Shown here piece after piece: positions 17,235 through 25,667 of a stretch of 64,000 bases of DNA. The stretch's first letter is position 1. Each line of letters opens with the position of its first letter. The notes under the pieces were generated by a model. That model made no database searches. It saw nothing but the letters and a program-made list of their open reading frames with translations, and was not told the origin of the DNA. The position numbers were made by a program, and so were the translations under genes. Source of the stretch: Pseudidiomarina aestuarii (GTDB taxonomy: Bacteria; Pseudomonadota; Gammaproteobacteria; Enterobacterales; Alteromonadaceae); assembly GCF_003987355.1 (NCBI RefSeq), contig NZ_PIPR01000003.1, positions 1-64,000 of the forward strand, given 5' to 3'.

Positions 17235-19310
17235 ATGAAAAAAACTCTTCTAACACTTGGAATTATGGCCTCAGGCCTGCTCGGTGCGACCTCAGTTCAA
17301 GCCGACGCAGTCCTAGGACCGAAGCTCACGCAAGACATACAGAATCTTGTCGGCCCATACAATGTGATTGTGTCATTTGATCAACAAAGCGATATTGACC
17401 GAATACTACCGAACTTAGGGATTCGCTATGTTGGGCTGCAGACCATGCCTATGGCCGGCGCTACGGTGACTAAGCTGCAATTGCAGGCACTCATAGAGAA
17501 TCCAGCCGTGAGCAGTATCTACGCAAATACTCCATTGGAGTACAGTAATTATACGTCTGGTGAGATCACCGGTGGTCATTATGTGCATGACTTCTATGAC
17601 GTGACTGGCCGCGGCGTCACAGTAGCTGTTCTCGACTCTGGCGTTGATGCGACGCATCCAGATCTAGAATTTCAGACCAAAACGGTCGAGAACGTAAAGA
17701 TTGTTGGCGACCTCGATTTGCTTGGTGGACGTAACGCGTTTATTGAGGGAGTTCCAAACAGCGATACTTCTTCAGGACATGGTACTCACGTTGCAGGTAC
17801 TGTTGCAGGAACCGGCATGGTGTCTGTTAACGACGAACGTCGAGCATACTACCATGATGGTATTGCCCCAGGCGCTAACATTGTTGGCCTCGGTGCCGGC
17901 GAAGGTATTTCTATCCTGTATGCGTTGTTAGGATTCGATTATGCCATTGCGAATCAAGACCGCCTTAGTATTGATATCATAACTAATAGTTGGGGTGGCG
18001 GTGATGGTGCAGAATTTGATCCGAATAATCCCATTAACAAAGCGTCTTACGAAGCTTATAGCCGGGGTATGGTGGTAAGTTTTGCGGCCTCTAACTCAGG
18101 CCCTGCTGAAGACACACTGAACCAGTACGCGGTGGCACCTTGGGTTATTAACGTCGCCGCAGGTACCAGTGAAAAACTGCTCGCCGACTTCTCCAGTCGA
18201 GGCGTAGCGGGTCACCCGTTCAAGCTGCCGGATATTACGGCGCCTGGAGAAGGTATTACTTCTACTCGCGCTCCGAATACAGCAATTGGAGCGATGGGAC
18301 CTGTAATCGATTCAAATCATCCTGAATATTATGCGTATTACCACACTATTAGCGGTACTTCGATGGCAACTCCCTTTGTAGCTGGCGTGGCTGCACTACT
18401 GTTGGAAGTTAACCCAGACCTCTCACCTGACCAAATCGAACAAATCCTGAAAGACACCGCTGAGCCGATGGATTATGCGCCACACGAAGTCGGTGCAGGT
18501 TATATCGATGTCAGAGCTGCGGTCGATCTTGCGAAAGTAACGACCGGCGAGCGCCTCGCCTTCTTGGCTGGCGATACCTTGTGGTCAAGTCAGGGTGCTT
18601 GGAATCAAGCCGATGATAGTGCTCAGCAATTCGTTTATGTGGGAAATTGGCAGAGTAAATACGATGATTCCGCGTTTGAACAAACGGTTACGATGGCTAG
18701 AAATAGCAACGCCTCTATTTTTGCGAAGGTACGTGGCGAGCGAGTGCGTCTTCACTTTTTAGCCACGAGCGATGAGCCAACATCTATTGAACTGATTGCA
18801 GATGGTCGTTCGTTGGGGACCAAAACTGTCTATGCTGCTGACGCATCAGCTGCATCGCCAAAAGATGTTGCCGTAGCTTTTGATAACCTGGGTGAAGGTA
18901 TCCATGATTTGGAAGTTCGCATTCTGAATAAACGTGTCAAGTTTGACCGCATGGATGTCGATGGTGCTCTACTAGCTCCAGATGTTAGCTTTATGACCAG
19001 TCAGCAAATCGACTCGGGTACCATGGGTGTTTCGGCTGAAAACCTAGAAGTGCAGGAATTCCCTCTGGAAATCAATCCAAATGACGTCAGTATCACTTCA
19101 ACGTTGACGTGGACTGGCGTGGCGGACCTTGATTTCTTCCTGGTAAATCCAGACGGTGTGGAAGTCGCTTCTAGTGCGTCATTAGAAAATCCAGAGGTAA
19201 TCCAGTTCTTTACGGATACAGCGGGAACTTACACGCTGCGAGTTACTGGTTATATTAGTCTGGCAACGCCATTCACTATCACGACCGACATCACATCTGA
19301 AGTGCAATAA
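17235..19310 (+). CDS. Secreted S8 family subtilisin-like serine protease
   Basis: This 691-residue protein has a signal peptide (MKKTLLTLGIMASGLLGATS, cleavage after VQA), then an inhibitor-like propeptide (about 30-105) and a subtilisin catalytic domain with Asp134 (AVLDSGVD), His182 (SGHGTHVAG) and Ser376 (SGTSMATPF). The C-terminal part is a beta-sandwich (about 440-580), followed by a pre-peptidase C-terminal-like domain (about 600-691, TWTGVADLDFFLVNPDG). The length fits an exported alkaline protease of marine bacteria. GGAG precedes the ATG, and two hairpins follow the stop. Confidence 0.9.
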   Translation: MKKTLLTLGIMASGLLGATSVQADAVLGPKLTQDIQNLVGPYNVIVSFDQQSDIDRILPNLGIRYVGLQTMPMAGATVTKLQLQALIENPAVSSIYANTPLEYSNYTSGEITGGHYVHDFYDVTGRGVTVAVLDSGVDATHPDLEFQTKTVENVKIVGDLDLLGGRNAFIEGVPNSDTSSGHGTHVAGTVAGTGMVSVNDERRAYYHDGIAPGANIVGLGAGEGISILYALLGFDYAIANQDRLSIDIITNSWGGGDGAEFDPNNPINKASYEAYSRGMVVSFAASNSGPAEDTLNQYAVAPWVINVAAGTSEKLLADFSSRGVAGHPFKLPDITAPGEGITSTRAPNTAIGAMGPVIDSNHPEYYAYYHTISGTSMATPFVAGVAALLLEVNPDLSPDQIEQILKDTAEPMDYAPHEVGAGYIDVRAAVDLAKVTTGERLAFLAGDTLWSSQGAWNQADDSAQQFVYVGNWQSKYDDSAFEQTVTMARNSNASIFAKVRGERVRLHFLATSDEPTSIELIADGRSLGTKTVYAADASAASPKDVAVAFDNLGEGIHDLEVRILNKRVKFDRMDVDGALLAPDVSFMTSQQIDSGTMGVSAENLEVQEFPLEINPNDVSITSTLTWTGVADLDFFLVNPDGVEVASSASLENPEVIQFFTDTAGTYTLRVTGYISLATPFTITTDITSEVQ

Positions 19311-19317
19311 CTTTAGC

Positions 19318-19342
19318 GCGATGCATTGAGTGTGTGCATCGC
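19318..19342 (+). other. First hairpin after the S8 protease gene
   Basis: GCGATGCA and TGCATCGC form a perfect 8-bp stem with a 9-base loop, followed by TTT. Confidence 0.5.
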
Positions 19343-19358
19343 TTTATAGTCCCAACCG

Positions 19359-19381
19359 AAAAGGCGCCATCGGCGCCTTTT
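19359..19381 (+). terminator. Rho-independent terminator after the S8 protease gene
   Basis: AAAAGGCGCC and GGCGCCTTTT form a 10-bp stem with an ATC loop. Confidence 0.8.
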
Positions 19382-19451
19382 ACTTTTGCGTCTTCCTGAG
19401 AAGCATGCTAATTAAAGTCTTAGCAACAGTTGCAATTCAGTGGAGAAGACC

Positions 19452-19823
19452 ATGAAACTTGGATGCTTTTCAGTCAGCTTATCGGTTAAGGATTTGCAGA
19501 AGTCGCGGGAGTTCTACGAAAAGTTGGGATTTACCGTGTATGCCGGTGAGGAGTCGCATCGGTTTTTGATTATGAAGAATGGCGATACCAACATTGGTTT
19601 ATTTGAAGGCATGTTCGACAAGAACATTCTGACCTTTAACCCCGGTTGGGACCAAGATGCATCACCGTTGGATTCGTTTACGGATGTAAGAGAATTGCAT
19701 GAGCAACTCAAGGCCAAAGGTCTTGAAATTCTGCATCCATCACTTGACTCAGACAACGGTCCAGCAAGCTTCTCGGTCATAGATCCAGACGGCAATCCAA
19801 TCCTTTTCGACCAACACGTATAG
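19452..19823 (+). CDS. VOC (glyoxalase/bleomycin resistance-type) family protein
   Basis: This is a 123-residue protein with the two beta-alpha-beta-beta-beta modules of the vicinal oxygen chelate fold: FSVSLSVKDLQKSREFYEKLGF at the start and the end motif FSVIDPDGNPILFDQH. Such proteins bind a metal and act as lyases, dioxygenases or resistance proteins; the substrate is unknown. I place the start at the ATG behind GGAGA rather than at a GTG 12 bases upstream. The next gene starts 29 bases on. Confidence 0.8.
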   Translation: MKLGCFSVSLSVKDLQKSREFYEKLGFTVYAGEESHRFLIMKNGDTNIGLFEGMFDKNILTFNPGWDQDASPLDSFTDVRELHEQLKAKGLEILHPSLDSDNGPASFSVIDPDGNPILFDQHV

Positions 19824-19852
19824 CGCAGTTACTGGCACGGAGGCCACAATCC

Positions 19853-20356
19853 ATGTTCGAATATGTAAGAGGACTGTTTTCTGACGACCTAGTGGTTGAG
19901 CTGAGCGAAAATCGAATAACGTTTCGCAAAATAGGCGCCTCTGAATTTATCGAAATTGAGCCTTGGATAGCGCTCCAAACACTAAATGGGAAAGTGAGCA
20001 TCAAGTCCATTGGGGCTGAGGCTAAATCACTAGCATGCGAATCCATTCAGCTTACGAACCCATTTTCTCACCCACGCTGTCTAATCGCTAATTTCGGTCT
20101 TGCTGAAAAAATACTCCAGCATGGACTTTTCAAGTTTCACAATTCAAAGTTTAGACCTGCTCCTAGAGTAGTAATGCATCAGCTAGAAAAACTAGAGGGT
20201 GGATTAACTGACATAGAAGAACGCGTATTACGCGAACTCGCGCTGGGAATGGGAGCAAGAGAAGTGTTGATTCATACGGGAGAGCGGCTCAACGTACACA
20301 AGCAGACTTTTGACACACTCATGGATATAGTTCATGAATATAAGTCAAAAAAGTGA
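19853..20356 (+). CDS. YjaA-like protein with an MreB-like N-terminus
   Basis: This 167-residue soluble protein starts like the rod-shape protein MreB (MFEYVRGLFSDDLVVEL; MreB begins with a similar basic-aromatic and SNDL motif) but has no nucleotide-binding body. From about residue 75 it resembles E. coli YjaA, a small stress-related protein: CLIANFGLAEKILQH and LEGGLTDIEERVLREL match its LIANFFVAEKVLQ and NEGGLSQVEERILHE segments as I recall them. The function is unknown. It is followed within 10 bases by a 40-codon frame with a strong ribosome site. Confidence 0.6.
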   Translation: MFEYVRGLFSDDLVVELSENRITFRKIGASEFIEIEPWIALQTLNGKVSIKSIGAEAKSLACESIQLTNPFSHPRCLIANFGLAEKILQHGLFKFHNSKFRPAPRVVMHQLEKLEGGLTDIEERVLRELALGMGAREVLIHTGERLNVHKQTFDTLMDIVHEYKSKK

Positions 20357-20366
20357 GAGAGGTGCA

Positions 20367-20489
20367 ATGAGCGCGCATCAAGAACAAGTTCGTGGGTTTG
20401 CTAAGTACAATCGTGAGTTCACCTCTCTCAGACAAGAACTCTGCGTCGCAGGCGTCACCGATTACTACGCGTATGTCAGCAGTTCATAG
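20367..20489 (+). CDS. Small 40-residue protein, unrecognised
   Basis: An ATG follows the ribosome site GAGAGAGG at five to seven bases and opens a 40-codon frame ending in TAG. The product begins MSAHQEQVRGFAKYNREF, is soluble with a helical charged start, contains one Cys and ends in YAYVSSS. It lies 10 bases after the YjaA-like gene and so may be coupled to it. I do not recognise it; support is only the ribosome site and spacing. Confidence 0.4.
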   Translation: MSAHQEQVRGFAKYNREFTSLRQELCVAGVTDYYAYVSSS

Positions 20490-20539
20490 ATACGCTGATT
20501 TATTCTAGCTAGAGGGAAATAGTACATGGAGACGTATCA

Positions 20540-20917
20540 ATGTCTGTAAAGCCTTATCGAATTATTGCTGGAGTGCTGACTATGACCCTTATCGGTTGTG
20601 CATCTGCGCCTAAAACTACCTATCAACCGCCTTGCTTCGATACAGTGGATGAGGCGAGAACATTAGGGAGTGCGATCTTCCATGATGGCTTCAACGAACG
20701 AGTCAATTATTGGCTGAATGTTGAGAGGCAGACTCCGAAATTTAGATTTGGCCTGGCGTACGATGGCTTTGATGAGACTCAATATTGCCCAAATGGTGGC
20801 TATCCAATAGTCATTATCTATGATGATGAGTTCGGTCATCACAAAGAAGAACGCGTGATGAAAACGGCACAAATGGTGTTGAAAAACATGATTCGTCAAT
20901 CAGAAAAGGAATCTTAA
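20540..20917 (+). CDS. Small lipoprotein, unrecognised
   Basis: This 125-residue protein has a signal peptide with lipobox LIGC (lipidated Cys near residue 20), so it is anchored to a membrane on the periplasmic side. The mature part has two further Cys (QPPCFD and QYCPNGG) that could form a disulfide, and an acidic His-rich strand near the end (YDDEFGHHKEERV). There is no family I can name. The next small membrane protein gene starts two bases after its stop region. Confidence 0.65.
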   Translation: MSVKPYRIIAGVLTMTLIGCASAPKTTYQPPCFDTVDEARTLGSAIFHDGFNERVNYWLNVERQTPKFRFGLAYDGFDETQYCPNGGYPIVIIYDDEFGHHKEERVMKTAQMVLKNMIRQSEKES

Positions 20918-20918
20918 A

Positions 20919-21095
20919 ATGAAAGGGTTTACCCACGGTTTGGTACTGGCACTGTTCTTAGTCGCAGCGATTGTGTGTTATGCGATTGGCCTTCCCTCTG
21001 GAGCTGCTGGTTTTGTTCTCGCCGGCATCGCATTTGAAGGCCTGTTCTGGTTTGGGATCTTAGGTCGCAAACGGAACTCTAAAGCACAGCCGTAA
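20919..21095 (+). CDS. Small two-helix membrane protein
   Basis: This 58-residue frame starts with ATG two bases after the previous stop, behind AAAAGGA at nine bases. It has two hydrophobic helices (about residues 6-26, LVLALFLVAAIVCYAIGL, and 28-48) and a basic tail RKRNSKAQP. It is probably translated with the lipoprotein before it. The function is unknown. Confidence 0.55.
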   Translation: MKGFTHGLVLALFLVAAIVCYAIGLPSGAAGFVLAGIAFEGLFWFGILGRKRNSKAQP

Positions 21096-21110
21096 TAACG
21101 CGCCGCGAAG

Positions 21111-21428
21111 TCAGAAGCCGGATAGTACAAAATCAACTGCGGCCATGATATCAGCGCGATAGCTGCTTAGGTTGAATGTCTTCGCACCAAGCTGATTACG
21201 ATCGATTCCGGCAATATCTTGCGTCATTACCGTGAAACTCTCATTTTCGATTGAAACTATTGGGTTTAATCGTGTTAGACGCATTGAAGCGACCGAATGA
21301 GTCGGTGAAAGCGGTATCACAATAGTTGTGCGTAATTCGCTCAGCAAGTCATTTTGAATATCAAGCAAATAAGGATACTGGCGCTGAGTTTGTGGATTGG
21401 GATTCTGATAAGCAAAAAATTGTCCCAT
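21111..21428 (-). CDS. ccdB: CcdB family type II toxin
   Basis: CcdB toxins poison DNA gyrase. The 105-residue protein aligns with the family through YPYLLDIQNDLLSELRTTIVIPL, the LTRLNPIVSIENESFTVMTQDIAGI block and the C-terminal helix RADIMAAVDFVLSGF. F-plasmid CcdB ends in Trp-Gly-Ile, residues needed for gyrase poisoning; here the tail is Ser-Gly-Phe, so gyrase activity is uncertain. It overlaps ccdA by one base (TAATG), the usual order of antitoxin before toxin. Confidence 0.85.
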   Translation of the reverse strand: MGQFFAYQNPNPQTQRQYPYLLDIQNDLLSELRTTIVIPLSPTHSVASMRLTRLNPIVSIENESFTVMTQDIAGIDRNQLGAKTFNLSSYRADIMAAVDFVLSGF

Positions 21429-21673
21429 TAGAACTTCCTGACGCTGTCACTGAAAGAGCCGTTACTTTCAATGAATTTATTGTAGGATGCCATCGCATCA
21501 GAATTTTCCCGTAACCATTGATCACGTTGTTCTGCGCGTAATTTCTCGACGAGGGCTTGTTCCAAAGTAGCCGATAAATTGATATTTAAAGCACGCGACT
21601 TTTCCAGCAGGTCACTATTAATGCTGACATTAGTTGGCTTTTTCAGGGCATTCATTGAGTATAGATGACTCAT
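21428..21673 (-). CDS. ccdA: CcdA family antitoxin
   Basis: This 81-residue antitoxin has a ribbon-helix-helix DNA-binding start (KKPTNVSINSDLLEKSRALN, about residues 11-30) and the CcdA C-terminus (QRDQWLRENSDAMASYNKFI) that wraps around CcdB. Together with ccdB it forms a chromosomal toxin-antitoxin operon. The promoter directly upstream has a palindrome over the -10 element, suited to autorepression by the CcdA-CcdB complex. Confidence 0.85.
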   Translation of the reverse strand: MSHLYSMNALKKPTNVSINSDLLEKSRALNINLSATLEQALVEKLRAEQRDQWLRENSDAMASYNKFIESNGSFSDSVRKF

Positions 21674-21707
21674 ATAGCGCTCCTTCTACTTTATTTGCAC
21701 ATCAGGT

Positions 21708-21728
21708 ATGCGCATAGTTTAGGCGCAT
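21708..21728 (-). promoter_or_regulatory. Palindromic operator over the ccdAB -10 element
   Basis: ATGCGC (21708-21713) and GCGCAT (21723-21728) are perfect inverted 6-mers around a 9-base centre that contains the -10 TAAACT. A bound ribbon-helix-helix dimer would block polymerase. Confidence 0.55.
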
Positions 21729-21744
21729 GTCATAGACTTTGCAA
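21716..21744 (-). promoter_or_regulatory. Sigma-70 promoter of ccdAB
   Basis: On the minus strand TTGCAA (-35, 21744-21739) and TAAACT (-10, 21721-21716) are exactly 17 bases apart, about 43 bases before the ccdA start. Confidence 0.6.
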
Positions 21745-21815
21745 ATAATCACTCTTAGGTTTCGCCTTTTTCGATTTGAAAACTAAACTACAGCGTAACC
21801 AAAAGGGGATATTTC

Positions 21816-22163
21816 ATGAGCAGTGAAAAAATTAACTACGTCGAGTTTCCAGCTACCGATATTGAGGGGACGAAAGCCTTCTTTACTAAGGCGTTTGGCT
21901 GGAACTTTGTTGACTACGGTCCCGATTATGCTTCGTTTCAAGATGCTGGTTTAGATGGCGGATTTTTTCGCTCAGAAAAGTCTGCTACAGTGGCATCTGG
22001 AAGCGCTTTGATTGTGCTCTACAGCAAAGAGTTAGAGGCATCGCAACAACGAGTTGAAGCTGCAGGTGGCACCATAGTGGTACCTATCTTCGACTTTCCC
22101 GGCGGGCGACGCTTCCATTTTAGTGACCCAAGTGGCAATGAATACGCTGTTTGGTCTGAGTAA
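21816..22163 (+). CDS. VOC family protein
   Basis: This 115-residue protein has a glyoxalase/bleomycin resistance fold: YVEFPATDIEGTKAFFTKAFGW at the start and GGRRFHFSDPSGNEYAVWSE at the end, a pattern seen in small stand-alone VOC proteins. The substrate is unknown. It is the second VOC gene in the accessory patch, but the two are not close copies. AAGGGG lies before the ATG. Confidence 0.8.
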   Translation: MSSEKINYVEFPATDIEGTKAFFTKAFGWNFVDYGPDYASFQDAGLDGGFFRSEKSATVASGSALIVLYSKELEASQQRVEAAGGTIVVPIFDFPGGRRFHFSDPSGNEYAVWSE

Positions 22164-22193
22164 TTAGGGAAAATAACAACAACAAGGACGACT

Positions 22194-22406
22194 ATGAATA
22201 TTAATATGACTTACATCGGACTGGGCATGATCCTGTTCATGATCGTTACGATTATCGTGACGTATTTATTAGGTAAGCGGAAAACGCAAAATGCCGGTTG
22301 GGCGGCATTTGTTGGATTTCTGACTGCCTTTGTACCGCCTATAGCCCTGCTATACATGATCGTACTCGTCATGAAAAAGGATGTTGACGCCGAAAGTAAG
22401 GTGTAG
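22194..22406 (+). CDS. Small two-helix membrane protein
   Basis: This 70-residue protein has two hydrophobic segments (about residues 5-25, YIGLGMILFMIVTIIVTYLL, and 35-58) separated by a basic turn (GKRKTQNAGW), and a charged tail. The ATG follows AAGGA. It may be transcribed with the VOC gene 30 bases upstream. The function is unknown. Confidence 0.6.
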   Translation: MNINMTYIGLGMILFMIVTIIVTYLLGKRKTQNAGWAAFVGFLTAFVPPIALLYMIVLVMKKDVDAESKV

Positions 22407-22529
22407 CTGTAAACATTTGGTGAATTTGGTGGTCAGACGCAAGGTTGAGCGGTAGTATTTTTTATGAGTGTTGCCTCGGGTTTTAGACGATGCGACTGAC
22501 ACCTAATCACCAAAACACTAGTGAACAGC

Positions 22530-23366
22530 ATGTTAACTGTAATTTTTTCGACCTATAACTCTCCAGGTTGGTTAGAAAAAACACTGTGGGGATTTCACTT
22601 CCAAACCTTTCAAGACTTTGAAATTATTGTCGCAGATGATGGCTCCACGCCGGAAACGCTAGCGCGCATTAAGCTGTTTGAGCAGCAAAGTGGCAGACAG
22701 GTTAAACATGTTTGGCAAGCGGACGAAGGCTTTCGAAAAACTCGCATATTAAATAAAGCACTGTTAGTCGCGGAAGGCGACTATGTTGTCTTCACGGACG
22801 GTGACTGTATTCCACGCAATGACTTCTTAGCAACGCATGTTCAATACCGCGAACCTGGGTACTTTTTGTCGGGTGGCTATTTCAAGCTCCCGCTATCTGC
22901 GAGTCGCGCCATAACTGTCGATGACATCAAAAATGGTAACGCTTTTGATGTTGAGTGGTTGGTTGAACGAGGCCTGAAGAAAACACATAAAGCACTGAAG
23001 CTCACTGCATTTGGTACGAAATCCAAACTACTGAATAGACTCACACCTACGCGAGCATCTTGGAACGGTCATAACGCGTCGGGTTGGTTGGAGGATATTA
23101 TTGCAGTGAATGGTTTTGATGAGCGCATGCGCTACGGCGGTGAGGATCGAGAACTTGGCGAGCGCTTGCTCAACAAAGGCATAAAAAGTAAGCAGATCCG
23201 ATATTCGGCCGTGTGTGTTCACCTCGAGCATGATCGTAGTTATGTTGAGCAAGAAGTTCGGCTGATAAACGCTAAAATCATCAAAAATACCAAGAAAAAT
23301 CAAATCGTCGCGACGAGCTATGGACTCGACCGACACACCTCGTTTGACTCAGCAGAGGCGGTATAG
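22530..23366 (+). CDS. Family 2 glycosyltransferase
   Basis: This protein of 278 residues starts with a GT-A fold: MLTVIFSTYNSPGWLEKTL, the FEIIVADDGSTPETL nucleotide-sugar site and the DxD-type metal motif VVFTDGDCIPR. The C-terminal part has GWLEDIIAVNGFDERMRYGGEDRELGERL, with the acceptor-side 'GGED' motif of chondroitin-synthase-like and rhamnosyl enzymes. It probably adds a sugar to a surface glycan. A GTG nine bases upstream (22521) is an alternative start; neither has a clear ribosome site. It stands alone, not in a polysaccharide cluster. Confidence 0.82.
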   Translation: MLTVIFSTYNSPGWLEKTLWGFHFQTFQDFEIIVADDGSTPETLARIKLFEQQSGRQVKHVWQADEGFRKTRILNKALLVAEGDYVVFTDGDCIPRNDFLATHVQYREPGYFLSGGYFKLPLSASRAITVDDIKNGNAFDVEWLVERGLKKTHKALKLTAFGTKSKLLNRLTPTRASWNGHNASGWLEDIIAVNGFDERMRYGGEDRELGERLLNKGIKSKQIRYSAVCVHLEHDRSYVEQEVRLINAKIIKNTKKNQIVATSYGLDRHTSFDSAEAV

Positions 23367-23399
23367 TGCAATGAGGCTCGTCACTATGATTTTCAGTGG

Positions 23400-25586
23400 C
23401 TAAGTTGTCGCTCGACTCGCACGCGCCGAATGTAATTTTTGGTAACTTTCAATCAAACGCAAATGCTTCTCGAGCCCTTCAAGCTGCATATTGGTTGCTT
23501 CTAAACCAGCAAAGCGAACACTGCCTGCAACCGAGCCAATCACTTGCTCCATCACTTCAGCACCGAACATACGCGTCAGATTGTGTCGGTAATTATCCAG
23601 TTCCAACGAATCATCCAACTCAATTTCGAGCACTGCTTGCATCGCGCGATAGAATAATTGCCTTGCAACGGTGTTGTCGTTGTACTGAAGGAATTCTTCA
23701 ACCCCTTCCAAAGCCTCTTCGTGCTGTCCAAGTGCCAAATAAATCAGCGTTTTCAGCTCGAGAATTGTCAGTTGTCCCCACACCGTATTCTCATCGAATT
23801 CGATGCCAATCAGAGTAATAATATCCATGTACGGGTCGAGCTGACTTTCTTCGAGGCGCTCTACTAAGCCACGCAATTCGTCATCACTCAAGCGATGCAA
23901 ATTAAGAATATCTTCGCGATACTGAAGCGCGACATTGGTGTTGTCCCATACCAGATCTTCAATAGGGTAGACCTCAGAGAAACCCGGGACCAAAATCCGA
24001 CATACCGGAGCACCTAGATCGTTGTGCACAGCGATATAAACTTCTTTACCGAGGTCTGCCAAGATGCCAAACAAGGTATCCGCCTCCTCTTGGTTGGTTC
24101 CGGCAAAGTCCCAATCGACGAAGCTGTAGTCACTGTGCGCACTAAAGAAACGCCATGAGACGACACCGGATGAATCAATAAAGTGCTCCACAAAGTTGTT
24201 CGGCTCCGTTAATTCCATGGAATTAAAGGTTGGAGGCGGCAAGTCGTCTAGACCTTCAAAGCTGCGGCCCTGCAGTAACTCAGTGAGGCTGCGTTCAATA
24301 GCAACCGCCATGCTTGGATGCGCTCCGAACGAAGCAAACACGCCACCGGTGCGCGGATTCATCAGCGTCACGCAAGCAACGGGGAATTGGCCACCCAGTG
24401 ATGCGTCTTTCACCAAAACTGGAAAACCTTGTGCTTCCAGCGCTTCAATACCTTCTACTAAGTGCGGATAGCGTGCGAGAACCTCGGCAGGTACATCCGG
24501 AAGTGCCAATTCTTGTTCGAGGATCTGCTTTTTCACCGCCCGCTCAAAAATCTCCGATAAGCACTGTACTTGCGCTTCAGGCAAGGTATTGCCAGCACTC
24601 ATGCCGTTACTTAAGTACAAGTTCTCAATCAAATTCGACGGGAAATAAACGGTCTCGCCATCCGAGTGACGCACAAACGGCAACGCACAAATACCGCGAT
24701 CAATTCGACCAGAATTGGTATCTACTAAATGGGAACCACACAACTCAGCATCAGGGTTATAGATTTCTAAGCAGTAGTCATCTAACAAACCGTCAGGCAA
24801 AGAATCGTCGACGGTGAGAGCGAACCACTTTTCATTGGGGTAATGCACAAACTCGCTCTTGGCGATGGCTTCACCGAAATACTGGTCGTTGTAGAAGAAA
24901 TTACAACTCAGACGCTCAATAAACTCACCCAAAGCCGAGGCCAGAGCGGCTTCTTTGGTGGCGCCTTTGCCGTTGGTAAAGCACATAGGGGATGCGGCAT
25001 CACGAATATGCAACGACCACACATGCGGTACAATATTGCGCCAAGAAGCGATTTCAATCTTCATGCCCAAGTTCGCCAAAATAGCGGTCATGTTGGCGAT
25101 GGTATCTTCGAGTGGTAAGTCTTTACCTTCAATATAGGTACGCGAGCCGCCAGTCGGGCTGCCCATCAACAAGGCTTGTGCATCTTCGTCGAGGTTTTCT
25201 ACCACTTCAATTTGGAACTCAGGACCCGTTTGAACCACCTTTTTCACAGTGCAACGTTCAATGGAGCGCAAAATTCCTTCGCGGTCCTTGTCAGAAATAT
25301 CTTCTGGCAGTTCTACCTGAATTTTGAAAATTTGGTTGTAGCGATTTTCGGGATCCACAATGTTATTTTGCGATAACCGAATGTTGTCGGTCGGGATATC
25401 ACGAGCCACACAATAGACTTTGACAAAATAGGCGGCACACAGCGCTGATGATGCGAGGAAGTAGTCAAATGGACTCGGCGCCGAACCGTCGCCTTTGTAG
25501 CGAATCGGTTGGTCCGTAATGACTGTGAAGTCATCGAACTTAGCTTCGAGTCGAAGGTTGTCGAGAAAATTGACTTTGATTTCCAT
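23400..25586 (-). CDS. OsmC-YcaO fusion protein
   Basis: This 728-residue cytoplasmic protein joins an N-terminal OsmC-like domain (about residues 1-145; Cys in SSALCAAYF and RCTVKKV at the peroxidase-type positions) to a YcaO ATP-dependent cyclodehydratase-type domain. The YcaO part has KEAALASALGEFIERLSCN (the ATP-binding ExxxE helix) and CLSEIFERAVKKQILE, followed by a C-terminal TPR-like extension. E. coli YcaO (586 residues, no OsmC) helps RimO methylthiolate ribosomal protein S12. This fused form is known in several gammaproteobacteria, but its reaction is not settled. It is transcribed alone. Confidence 0.88.
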   Translation of the reverse strand: MEIKVNFLDNLRLEAKFDDFTVITDQPIRYKGDGSAPSPFDYFLASSALCAAYFVKVYCVARDIPTDNIRLSQNNIVDPENRYNQIFKIQVELPEDISDKDREGILRSIERCTVKKVVQTGPEFQIEVVENLDEDAQALLMGSPTGGSRTYIEGKDLPLEDTIANMTAILANLGMKIEIASWRNIVPHVWSLHIRDAASPMCFTNGKGATKEAALASALGEFIERLSCNFFYNDQYFGEAIAKSEFVHYPNEKWFALTVDDSLPDGLLDDYCLEIYNPDAELCGSHLVDTNSGRIDRGICALPFVRHSDGETVYFPSNLIENLYLSNGMSAGNTLPEAQVQCLSEIFERAVKKQILEQELALPDVPAEVLARYPHLVEGIEALEAQGFPVLVKDASLGGQFPVACVTLMNPRTGGVFASFGAHPSMAVAIERSLTELLQGRSFEGLDDLPPPTFNSMELTEPNNFVEHFIDSSGVVSWRFFSAHSDYSFVDWDFAGTNQEEADTLFGILADLGKEVYIAVHNDLGAPVCRILVPGFSEVYPIEDLVWDNTNVALQYREDILNLHRLSDDELRGLVERLEESQLDPYMDIITLIGIEFDENTVWGQLTILELKTLIYLALGQHEEALEGVEEFLQYNDNTVARQLFYRAMQAVLEIELDDSLELDNYRHNLTRMFGAEVMEQVIGSVAGSVRFAGLEATNMQLEGLEKHLRLIESYQKLHSARASRATT

Positions 25587-25667
25587 GAATAGCGTACCAG
25601 CGTTGGTGGGTGTGACATCATTACGTTGTGGTCGCTATTATCGCTTTTTTGCGCCAAATAGTCTTGC

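Noticed and set aside
24314-24817. 167-codon plus-strand frame
   Set aside because: It lies inside the OsmC-YcaO gene on the other strand and has no ribosome site or known motif.
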